In this document: positions 1 through 5,090 of the stretch, in pieces | How positions within the stretch are numbered: position 1 is the first letter of the stretch | Layout: each line of letters starts with the position of its first letter | Assembly (NCBI GenBank): GCA_964502635.1 | Contig: CAZCXI010000147.1 | Location: 1-5,137 of the forward strand | DNA: 5,137 nucleotides | Direction of reading: 5' to 3' | DNA from: C00003060 sp964502635 | Lineage (GTDB): Bacteria > Desulfobacterota > Desulfobacteria > Desulfobacterales > C00003060 | Translations under genes and position numbers: made by a program | The notes under the pieces: model-generated | What the model was told of the DNA's origin: nothing | What the model saw: only the letters and a program-made list of their open reading frames with translations | Database searches by the model: none

Positions 1-1
1 T

Positions 2-67
2 GCCATTTCACTGACCGGAAATGGAGACCATGTCCGTCAAAAAGTGCTTGACATCACACGATTGTAA
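2..67 (+). CDS. possible C-terminal end of an upstream protein (partial)
   Basis: From the left edge one + strand frame stays open for 21 codons and ends in TAA at 65-67. Its C-terminus reads DHVRQKVLDITRL, an ordinary soluble-protein ending. The other two + frames stop at 10-12 and 49-51. It has no CXXCH motif or membrane segment. About 130 bases separate it from the first cytochrome gene, so it could be the preceding gene in the same direction. The fragment is too short to assign a family, and a chance open frame of this length is quite possible. Confidence 0.3.
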   Translation, partial: AISLTGNGDHVRQKVLDITRL

Positions 68-76
68 TGATACGCA
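48..76 (+). promoter_or_regulatory. weak candidate promoter upstream of the cytochrome pair
   Basis: A perfect TTGACA -35 hexamer lies at 48-53. At the usual 16-18 base spacing the -10 region (around 70-76, ATACGCA) is a poor match to TATAAT, so the call rests on the -35 alone. It would give an untranslated leader of roughly 110 bases before the ATG at 198. It overlaps the possible end of the upstream reading frame. Confidence 0.2.
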
Positions 77-149
77 GGACGCGACTTTATAGCCGAAGAC
101 GGGTGTCCCGGCAGACGACATGTCTTGATACCTTCCCTTGATCTTGGAC

Positions 150-178
150 AAAGGCCCGGGCCCGGGGGGCAAGCCTTT
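150..178 (+). promoter_or_regulatory. GC-rich leader hairpin with U-rich tail, possible attenuator
   Basis: AAAGGC at 150-155 pairs with GCCTTT at 173-178. The interior is extremely GC-rich (CCGGGCCCGGGGGG) and can extend or rearrange the stem. The 3' arm runs into TTTTAT, so the shape resembles an intrinsic terminator, but it sits only about 5 bases upstream of the ribosome binding site of the first cytochrome gene. It could end the upstream transcript, attenuate cytochrome transcription, or protect the mRNA 5' end. No leader peptide or known riboswitch pattern is recognisable. Confidence 0.3.
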
Positions 179-183
179 TATCT

Positions 184-190
184 GGAGGAG
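184..190 (+). promoter_or_regulatory. ribosome binding site of cytochrome A
   Basis: GGAGGAG is a near-perfect anti-Shine-Dalgarno match ending 7 bases before the ATG at 198. It decides the start: the same frame is open further upstream to a TTG at 138, but that codon has no such site and would place an implausible Gly/Pro-rich stretch ahead of the export signal. Confidence 0.8.
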
Positions 191-197
191 AGACACA

Positions 198-1088
198 ATG
201 CGTGTACCGCAGAGAAAAACAGGCGTGAGATGGTGCAGGTGCTTGGCAGCGAGGAGTTCAACCGGTGTTGTCCTTGGTGTCGTTGGAATCATCGCTTTGA
301 TTTGCTCTTTTGCCTGTGAACAAAGGGCAGGCGTTCGGCCTTCAGCCGCAGGTCCGGAGGCAAAAGGCGCTGTGGAGGCGGCCTCCGCGGCCCCGGCCCT
401 GACCAATGCTCAATGTGTGATCTGCCACCCCCAGCAGGCTCAGACCATAGGAGAGCACGGAGGTAAGCACAAGGCCGAGGTGGGCTGTTTGGATTGCCAC
501 CAGGAGCACCCGCCTCAGGGGACAGAGGCCATACCGCAATGCAGCATGTGTCACAGCGGGGAATCCCATTTTGAGCTGGAGCAGTGTTCAAGTTGTCACG
601 CCGATGCCCACGCTCCGCTCAATCTGATGTTGGAAGGTGAAATTACGGCAGCTTGCCTGACCTGTCACCCGCAACAGGGTGACGAGGTGAAAGCGCACCC
701 CAGCGCCCATACGGATCTGGCCTGCAACGAGTGCCACACGGCCCATGGGCAGATTCCAAGCTGCATGGATTGCCACGAAAAACACACCGAGGACATGGAT
801 TTCAAGGCCTGCGTGTCGTGCCACCCTGCCCACATGCCTTTGGTGATTACCTATTCTCAGGACACCCCTTCCCGTTATTGCGGGGCCTGTCATGAGGATG
901 CCCTGACGCTTCTTGGAAACAGTAAGAGCAAGCACCACGATCTGAGTTGCGTATTTTGCCATAAGGACAAACACAAGAATACACCAGCGTGCACAATGTG
1001 CCACGCCGAACCCCATTCAAAGTCGATGATGGATAAATTCCCCAAATGTGGCCAGTGCCATGGCATAGCACATAATTTGAGGGGTTAG
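198..1088 (+). CDS. periplasmic or membrane-attached dodecaheme c-type cytochrome (A)
   Basis: An electron-transfer protein of 296 residues with twelve CXXCH heme-attachment motifs, at Cys 73, 97, 115, 130, 153, 176, 189, 205, 228, 251, 265 and 284. Residues 1-20 are basic, 22-39 are hydrophobic, and 41-70 form an Ala/Pro-rich linker, so the heme domain is exported. The export end is ambiguous. SFAC at 37-40 could be a signal peptidase I site after Ala39 or a poor lipobox with Cys40 lipidated. The motifs fall into three tetraheme units (about 73-138, 153-212 and 228-292), each ending CHxxAH or close to it. Fifteen further histidines are enough for bis-His ligation of all twelve hemes. It is clearly paralogous to the next gene. 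Heme attachment would need the Ccm system, part of which lies on the opposite strand. The exact family and partner are not recognised; a periplasmic electron carrier or a component of an extracellular electron-transfer chain are the likeliest roles. Confidence 0.93.
   Translation: MRVPQRKTGVRWCRCLAARSSTGVVLGVVGIIALICSFACEQRAGVRPSAAGPEAKGAVEAASAAPALTNAQCVICHPQQAQTIGEHGGKHKAEVGCLDCHQEHPPQGTEAIPQCSMCHSGESHFELEQCSSCHADAHAPLNLMLEGEITAACLTCHPQQGDEVKAHPSAHTDLACNECHTAHGQIPSCMDCHEKHTEDMDFKACVSCHPAHMPLVITYSQDTPSRYCGACHEDALTLLGNSKSKHHDLSCVFCHKDKHKNTPACTMCHAEPHSKSMMDKFPKCGQCHGIAHNLRG
414..1073 (+). repeat. three tandem tetraheme units inside cytochrome A
   Basis: Units lie at about 414-611, 654-833 and 879-1073. 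The Cys-to-Cys steps within units are 24-18-15, 23-13-16 and 23-14-19, with 23 residues joining each unit to the next. Shared features are a His shortly before the second heme (KHKAEVGC, AHTDLAC, KHHDLSC), a close pair of hemes 2 and 3, and a His three or four residues after the last motif. This is a protein-level repeat; the DNA copies have diverged. Confidence 0.75.
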
Positions 1089-1107
1089 GGTTAACGGCAG
1101 GGCAGGT

Positions 1108-1148
1108 GCCAGGGCTTGTTGCAGCGCCCCTGGCGTCGCATGGGGCGC
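1108..1148 (+). promoter_or_regulatory. two overlapping, mutually exclusive hairpins between the cytochrome genes
   Basis: Hairpin 1 pairs GCCAGGG (1108-1114) with CCCTGGC (1128-1134). Hairpin 2 pairs GCGCCCC (1124-1130) with GGGGCGC (1142-1148). They share bases 1128-1130 (within 1124-1134), so only one can form at a time. Neither is followed by a T run, so neither is a standard intrinsic terminator. They lie in the 120-base spacer and could affect mRNA processing, stability or relative expression of the two genes. GC-rich spacers form such stems by chance fairly often. Confidence 0.35.
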
Positions 1149-1197
1149 AGGGTCATGGCTTGCCGTGGATGATAACGTGAACAAGATGACGAGAGGC

Positions 1198-1202
1198 TGA
1201 GG
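1198..1202 (+). promoter_or_regulatory. ribosome binding site of cytochrome B
   Basis: TGAGG ends 6 bases before the ATG at 1209 and is preceded by GAGAGG at 1191-1196. It is weaker than the site of the first gene. It favours ATG 1209 (MKRMKW) over the in-frame ATG at 1218, which would lose two basic residues of the signal n-region. Confidence 0.55.
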
Positions 1203-1208
1203 CGTAAA

Positions 1209-2108
1209 ATGAAGCGTATGAAATGGATCACAGGTGTAGTTGGTATGGTTTTGGTAGTCGTGTTGATAGGCGCTTGGGCTGGTGACCGCCCGGCACCCCT
1301 CGAGCCCATGCTGGGGCCGTCCTCGGCACAGGCAAGAGAAGCTGCCTCGCCTGCTGCGACCCCTTACGACGTGGCTGTTAAACCGCTCACCACCGTAGAA
1401 TGCGCCCAGTGTCATTATTCGGTTTTTGAGACGATCAAGAATACGGGCGGGAAGCACCGGATTGACTGTGTGCGCTGCCATCGGGAGTATCATGTCTATA
1501 ATCCGCGCAAGCAGAATTATGACCAGATTATGCCTAGGTGTGCCTGGTGTCACCAGAGTGCAAGCGGCGGGGCGTTCCACGGCGACAATAAGAACCTGAC
1601 CGCATGTCTGAACTGCCACACGGATCCCCACAAACCATTAGTCATCCCTGCGTCACAGATAGAGACAGCATGCGCCCTTTGCCATGCCAAAGAGGCCGGC
1701 GAAATAAAGGACTTTCCGAGCAAGCACACGACCGATGTGGCCTGTGGGGACTGTCATGCCGATAAGCACGGATATATCCCTGAATGCAGCGCATGCCATG
1801 AATCTCACAGCCCTGCAGTGCAGATGACCCCAAAGGACTGCATGGCCTGCCATCCCGTGCACAAGCCGAAGCAGATAACCTATGGCAAGGACACGGACTC
1901 GAAAATCTGTGCAGGATGCCACGAAACGGCTTATGGCCTGCTGCAGAAAAAGGTCACCAAACATACGGCGGTCGCCTGTGCACAGTGCCATCCAAGTCAC
2001 GGAGAGATCCCAACGTGTCAGAGATGCCATGGTGAACCGCATCCAAAAGACATGAAGGCAACCAACTGCAAGGATTGCCACGGCATTGCACATAGTCTGG
2101 TGATGTAG
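1209..2108 (+). CDS. periplasmic or membrane-anchored dodecaheme c-type cytochrome (B)
   Basis: A 299-residue electron-transfer protein with twelve CXXCH motifs at Cys 65, 87, 111, 133, 155, 179, 193, 211, 234, 257, 270 and 287. Residues 2-5 are basic and 7-23 are hydrophobic. AWA at 22-24 could be a signal peptidase I site, or the helix may stay as an anchor; an Ala/Pro-rich linker runs to about residue 60. Outside the motifs there are exactly twelve histidines (83, 95, 124, 141, 173, 187, 200, 218, 252, 264, 278, 295), four per tetraheme unit, fitting bis-His ligation of every heme. Units 2 and 3 both carry the CHxxHGxIPxCxxCH pattern (the first with one extra residue). The GGKH stretch before heme 2, the HGxIPxC segments and the ending CHGIAH match cytochrome A, 120 bases upstream in the same direction, so the pair arose by duplication and is probably co-transcribed. 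The redox partner is unknown. Confidence 0.93.
   Translation: MKRMKWITGVVGMVLVVVLIGAWAGDRPAPLEPMLGPSSAQAREAASPAATPYDVAVKPLTTVECAQCHYSVFETIKNTGGKHRIDCVRCHREYHVYNPRKQNYDQIMPRCAWCHQSASGGAFHGDNKNLTACLNCHTDPHKPLVIPASQIETACALCHAKEAGEIKDFPSKHTTDVACGDCHADKHGYIPECSACHESHSPAVQMTPKDCMACHPVHKPKQITYGKDTDSKICAGCHETAYGLLQKKVTKHTAVACAQCHPSHGEIPTCQRCHGEPHPKDMKATNCKDCHGIAHSLVM
1401..2093 (+). repeat. three tandem tetraheme units inside cytochrome B
   Basis: Units lie at about 1401-1631, 1671-1862 and 1908-2093. Cys-to-Cys steps are 22-24-22, 24-14-18 and 23-13-17, joined by steps of 22 and 23. Units 2 and 3 are most alike; unit 1 has longer spacers around its third heme (MPRCAWCHQSASGGAFH). Each unit contributes four non-motif histidines at matching places. 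The same three-unit layout occurs in the neighbouring gene, so triplication came before the gene duplication. Confidence 0.78.
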
Positions 2109-2112
2109 TAGT

Positions 2113-2126
2113 CGGACACCTGTCCG
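2113..2126 (+). terminator. short hairpin after cytochrome B, possible transcript end
   Basis: CGGACACCTGTCCG is a perfect inverted repeat starting 5 bases after the stop codon of cytochrome B. The realistic form is a 5-bp stem with a 4-base loop. No T run follows on either strand, so it is at best a 3'-end stabilising stem or part of a factor-dependent end. Confidence 0.25.
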
Positions 2127-2215
2127 CGGAATGGTTGGAGCACGGAAGCGAGCGGATTGTCCGTCCCGATTTATCTGGGGCGGCAGACAGACCCGTTAAA
2201 TTTGACGAATTCGTA

Positions 2216-2315
2216 NNNNNNNNNNNNNNNNNNNNNNNNNNNNNNNNNNNNNNNNNNNNNNNNNNNNNNNNNNNNNNNNNNNNNNNNNNNNNNNNNNNNN
2301 NNNNNNNNNNNNNNN
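2216..2315. other. assembly gap of 100 N
   Basis: Exactly 100 undetermined bases, the usual placeholder for a scaffold gap of unknown length. It lies between the convergent cytochrome and ccm genes. The left contig ends just after a 10-bp palindrome, ACGAATTCGT (2205-2214). Between 2109 and 2215 there is no convincing gene; on the - strand one frame entering from the gap ends in TAA at 2173-2171 after VKFNGSVCRPR and could be the tail of a gene lying in the gap. Between 2316 and 2348 nothing is recognisable. Genes may be missing here, so adjacency of ccmF to the cytochromes should not be taken as proven. Confidence 0.95.
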
Positions 2316-2348
2316 AGCCGGTATTCCAGCGGAACACCTTGTGGTTCG

Positions 2349-4583
2349 TTACTGCCAGCGGCGAAAGACTGCAATGCCGGCGCCCACAAGGATCAAGAAG
2401 GTCCCCAGCCACAACACGGTCATGCCGGGCTTGATACTGACCTCTGCAATAACGGAAGGGAGCTTTTTCTCCGTGGTTTTCTCTTCTTGAGGTTCCGGGC
2501 CCTCGTAGACCAGGCCGATGGTCTTGGCGCTGGCGTCTATCTTGACAAGGGTCAGGTAGGCCTCTTGCGGGCCAGGCAGTTTCACGCGGCTTGACGGGCT
2601 GTGTAGCTGCCCGATGGTGATGACCGGTTTGAGTGTAACAGGTTCTCCACCCTTGTATGAGGACTCGATATTCGCACCCACCGTCATGCCGCCGTGGGTG
2701 CCCTGGTCACCCATCATTCTTGATACGTCAAACCTCGCAAACGTGAACTCGTAGTCATGAAATCGGAGCTTCTTTCCCTTCTGCATTACAATCTCATGGC
2801 CTGACTCCTTGGTTTCACCCGGGTCGAAGTCCACCGGAGATATGTAAAGGTCTGAAATAAGTCCCCGCCGAATATGGGGATGGACGAAGCGTCTTACCTG
2901 TCCATCCCGGGCCCGCTCGGAGTAAATATCCGGCCATGCAGTGAACTGAGTGCCGTCCTTGTTGACATTCAGGGGGATGTGGAGCCGCAGCCCCTTTCCA
3001 TCCCTGGACATCTTTGGGCCCTCGAAGTCTATGTCATAGGCGAGGGCGCTCTTGACCGTGCCTTGTGGCAGGGAGACCTTTACCGACCGATCATAGGCAG
3101 ATGACGAGACAATGCCCACAAACATCAATCCGACTCCCAGGTGGGCGATGGCCGTGCCGGAAATGCTGATTTGCCTTCTGACGAACTTGATGGCCAGGAA
3201 AAGGTTCATGCCCACGGCAGCCCCGGCAAGCACTGAAAGCAAGAAGACGCCCGTGCCCGGAAAGCCGTTGAGCAGCGTGACACCCAGGGCCACGGCCGCG
3301 CCTATCAAGGCCCAGACCAACCTGGGCGCGAGCTTGGAAAAGCTGTTTTTCCCCCACACCATGACAGGGACAAAGCTTAACAACAACAGCATGACCAGGG
3401 CCACCGGCAGGTTCGTATGGACGTAAAACTCATTGGACACCTTGGAGGCCTTTTCAAACATTCTGGTGATAAGAGGCGCGGAGGTGCCCAGGCCGGTGAG
3501 CACCGTAGAAAGGCAAAGGAGGACCATGGCGACGATAAGGCCAAATTCCCTGGAGAAATAGCTCATGCTTTTTCCCCCTGCCGGGGCAGAGATCTCCTTT
3601 GCCCTGGCCATGAACAGTCCCAGGAAGATGGCTATAAAGACGAGCATGAAGATGACCAGCCAGCCGGTAATACCCAGATCCACGAAGGAATGGACAGAGA
3701 AATCAGCCAGAACGCCGGATCTGGTCAGAAACGTGCAATAAATGACGAGGATAAAAGCAAAAGCAGCCAACACGAAGTTGGTCTTGCGCAATTTCTTTCG
3801 TGTCCGCTGTACGACCATCCCGTGCATCAGGGCCGTGCCTGCCAGCCACGGCAACAGCGAGGCATTCTCCACCGGATCCCAGCCCCAGTACCCACCCCAG
3901 CCCAGGACCTTGTATGACCAGTATCCGCCGATCATGATCCCGGCGCCCAGGCTCATGAAGGAAAAAACGGCCCAGGGCAGGGCCGGTTTGATCCATCCAT
4001 CATATTCTTTGCGCCACAGGGCGGAGATGGCATAGGCAAAAGGGATGGTAAAGGCCGCATACCCCAAAAAGACCACCGGCGGGTGGATCACCATCCACGG
4101 GTCCTGTAAGAGCATGTTCAGTCCCTGGCCGTCAGGGGGGGCAATAGGGAGCATGCGGAAAGGGCTCTGCTTGATCAACAGAATCACGAGGAAAACGGCG
4201 TTGAGATTGTAAATGAGCATGACCTGGGGTTCCCTCTCCCGGGCCTTGAAAATCACTATGATACCAAGCCAGGATCCGAGCAGCACCCACAAAAGGAAAC
4301 TGCCTTCCTGACCCGCCCAGAAAGAACTGACCAAATACTCCAAGGGAAGACTGCGGGACGAATACCGGGCCACGTAACTGTAAAGAAACTCGTGGTTAAG
4401 GATGAAGTGCATCAGCAGCAAGGAGGCGATGGTCATAAAGGCGGAAAAACCAACAAAGCTCAGACGGGCCATGTTTCGGGCGAGGCCATTGTCTGGCTTG
4501 AGACACAGGACCAGGTAACTTAAGGACGAAAGGCCTATGGCAATCAGCCCCAACGCAACCATCGCTTCACCGAAATTATTCAT
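2349..4583 (-). CDS. ccmF: CcmF, heme lyase subunit of cytochrome c maturation System I
   Basis: A polytopic inner-membrane protein that takes heme from holo-CcmE and joins it to the cysteines of CXXCH apocytochromes on the outer face of the membrane. It belongs to the heme-handling CcmF/CcmC/CcsA family. The WWD heme-binding motif is at residues 228-247 (GWGGYWGWDPVENASLLPWL). Candidate heme ligands are His167 in VIHPP, His254 after the WWD stretch, His298 in SVHSF, and His481 in AHLGVGL, matching the four conserved CcmF histidines. Many hydrophobic helices fill residues 5-490, a large soluble segment covers about 495-712, and a final helix spans 719-740. At 744 residues it is longer than the roughly 650 usual in E. 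coli-type CcmF; the extra length appears to lie in the soluble segment, including a Glu/Lys-rich stretch at 696-707. ATG overlaps the ccmE stop as ATGA, with AAAGGAG close upstream. Downstream the next gene is lost in the gap. Confidence 0.95.
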   Translation of the reverse strand: MNNFGEAMVALGLIAIGLSSLSYLVLCLKPDNGLARNMARLSFVGFSAFMTIASLLLMHFILNHEFLYSYVARYSSRSLPLEYLVSSFWAGQEGSFLLWVLLGSWLGIIVIFKAREREPQVMLIYNLNAVFLVILLIKQSPFRMLPIAPPDGQGLNMLLQDPWMVIHPPVVFLGYAAFTIPFAYAISALWRKEYDGWIKPALPWAVFSFMSLGAGIMIGGYWSYKVLGWGGYWGWDPVENASLLPWLAGTALMHGMVVQRTRKKLRKTNFVLAAFAFILVIYCTFLTRSGVLADFSVHSFVDLGITGWLVIFMLVFIAIFLGLFMARAKEISAPAGGKSMSYFSREFGLIVAMVLLCLSTVLTGLGTSAPLITRMFEKASKVSNEFYVHTNLPVALVMLLLLSFVPVMVWGKNSFSKLAPRLVWALIGAAVALGVTLLNGFPGTGVFLLSVLAGAAVGMNLFLAIKFVRRQISISGTAIAHLGVGLMFVGIVSSSAYDRSVKVSLPQGTVKSALAYDIDFEGPKMSRDGKGLRLHIPLNVNKDGTQFTAWPDIYSERARDGQVRRFVHPHIRRGLISDLYISPVDFDPGETKESGHEIVMQKGKKLRFHDYEFTFARFDVSRMMGDQGTHGGMTVGANIESSYKGGEPVTLKPVITIGQLHSPSSRVKLPGPQEAYLTLVKIDASAKTIGLVYEGPEPQEEKTTEKKLPSVIAEVSIKPGMTVLWLGTFLILVGAGIAVFRRWQ

Positions 4584-4963
4584 TCTCCTTTAACCCGCCC
4601 TTCATATTTCGTGGGACACTTGACCAACAGCTGTCTGGCTGTAAAAACATTTTTTTTCGGCTCGTATCTGCCTATGGCGACGACCTTGGTGACTTCGTCA
4701 AAATTTGCGGGCCTTTGCCCGTCATATTCGACGACCATTTCATCTCCCCCATCTTCTCGAAGGGTAAAGAGCAGGTTGTTGTTGCTCCTTGCGTCATACC
4801 TTGCGGTGCCCTTCACTGGAATGCCGGCCACCTGGACGGCTTGCTTGCCCGCCTTGGCCTCGTGAACCGTCACATAGGGGGTGAGAGTCGATTTAAAAGA
4901 ATACATGGCCATGATCATGGCCGCAACAATGATCACGGCTCCAATGATGTAAGATTTCTTCAT
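4580..4963 (-). CDS. ccmE: CcmE, periplasmic heme chaperone, CXXXY type
   Basis: A 127-residue membrane-anchored heme chaperone that receives heme from CcmABCD by a covalent bond and hands it to CcmF. A single N-terminal helix (about 5-21) is followed by a periplasmic beta-barrel domain; the FDEVTKVVAIGRYE stretch around 88-101 is typical. The heme-attachment motif near the C-terminus is CPTKY (Cys116, Tyr120) instead of the HXXXY of E. coli-type CcmE. This CXXXY class is known from Desulfovibrio and archaea and usually goes with absence of CcmH. The start at 4963 gives a classic KKS n-region and has GAGGA upstream. The frame is open further upstream, but that stretch overlaps ccmD out of frame. 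It overlaps both ccmD and ccmF by four bases (ATGA), indicating translational coupling. Confidence 0.93.
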   Translation of the reverse strand: MKKSYIIGAVIIVAAMIMAMYSFKSTLTPYVTVHEAKAGKQAVQVAGIPVKGTARYDARSNNNLLFTLREDGGDEMVVEYDGQRPANFDEVTKVVAIGRYEPKKNVFTARQLLVKCPTKYEGRVKGE

Positions 4964-5088
4964 GTGTCCTCGCCCACACGTGTTTTTTCTAATTTGTTGA
5001 TCTTTCGGTCCAGGATGAACAGATAAAAGGCGATGCCGAACCATATGATGAGATTGACGCCCATTACAAAACCTAGGCCTTCTTTCAT
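4960..5088 (-). CDS. ccmD: CcmD, small membrane subunit of the heme-export complex
   Basis: A 42-codon gene starting MKEGLGFVMGVN, with one transmembrane helix (about 8-26, LIIWFGIAFYLFIL core) followed by a basic, coil-like tail (DRKINKLEKTR) on the cytoplasmic side. This matches the CcmD family in size, topology and position. CcmD binds CcmABC and is needed to release heme-loaded CcmE. GGAGGAG lies 4 bases upstream of the ATG at 5088, a strong site that confirms the start. Its TGA overlaps the ccmE ATG as ATGA. Sequence conservation in this family is low, so the name rests on size, helix, basic tail and its place directly before ccmE. Confidence 0.85.
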   Translation of the reverse strand: MKEGLGFVMGVNLIIWFGIAFYLFILDRKINKLEKTRVGEDT

Positions 5089-5090
5089 TG

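Noticed and set aside
138..197. N-terminal extension of cytochrome A from a TTG at 138
   Set aside because: The extension is Gly/Pro-rich, has no ribosome binding site, spans the leader hairpin, and the ATG at 198 has an excellent GGAGGAG.
1081..1095. GGGGTTAGGGTTA, resembling telomere repeats
   Set aside because: Fewer than two copies, partly coding for the end of cytochrome A; chance similarity.
1017..1631. Long - strand open frame opposite the two cytochrome genes
   Set aside because: It is antisense to clear CXXCH coding sequence, crosses the intergenic spacer and has no domain; it is a by-product of codon bias on the other strand.
414..2093. Regularly spaced similar short DNA words (TGYNNNTGYCA) suggesting a CRISPR-like array
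   Set aside because: They are the codons of the heme motifs CXXCH in frame, with variable spacing and no conserved DNA repeat.
2135..2215. Possible + strand gene starting after cytochrome B (TTG starts at 2135 or 2157) and running into the gap
   Set aside because: Neither has a convincing ribosome binding site or ATG, and only about 20-27 codons are visible before the N run.
2316..2348. Possible GTG start of a gene right after ccmF on the - strand (VFRWNTG)
   Set aside because: Only a few codons are visible before the gap and there is no clear ribosome binding site.
3417..3917. 166-codon + strand open frame opposite ccmF
   Set aside because: It lies wholly within ccmF on the other strand, is polar low-complexity sequence, and has no recognisable motif.
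4964..5044. Upstream extension of ccmE by 27 codons
   Set aside because: It would bury the export helix behind a polar stretch and overlaps ccmD; the start at 4963 has its own ribosome binding site and a normal CcmE N-terminus.
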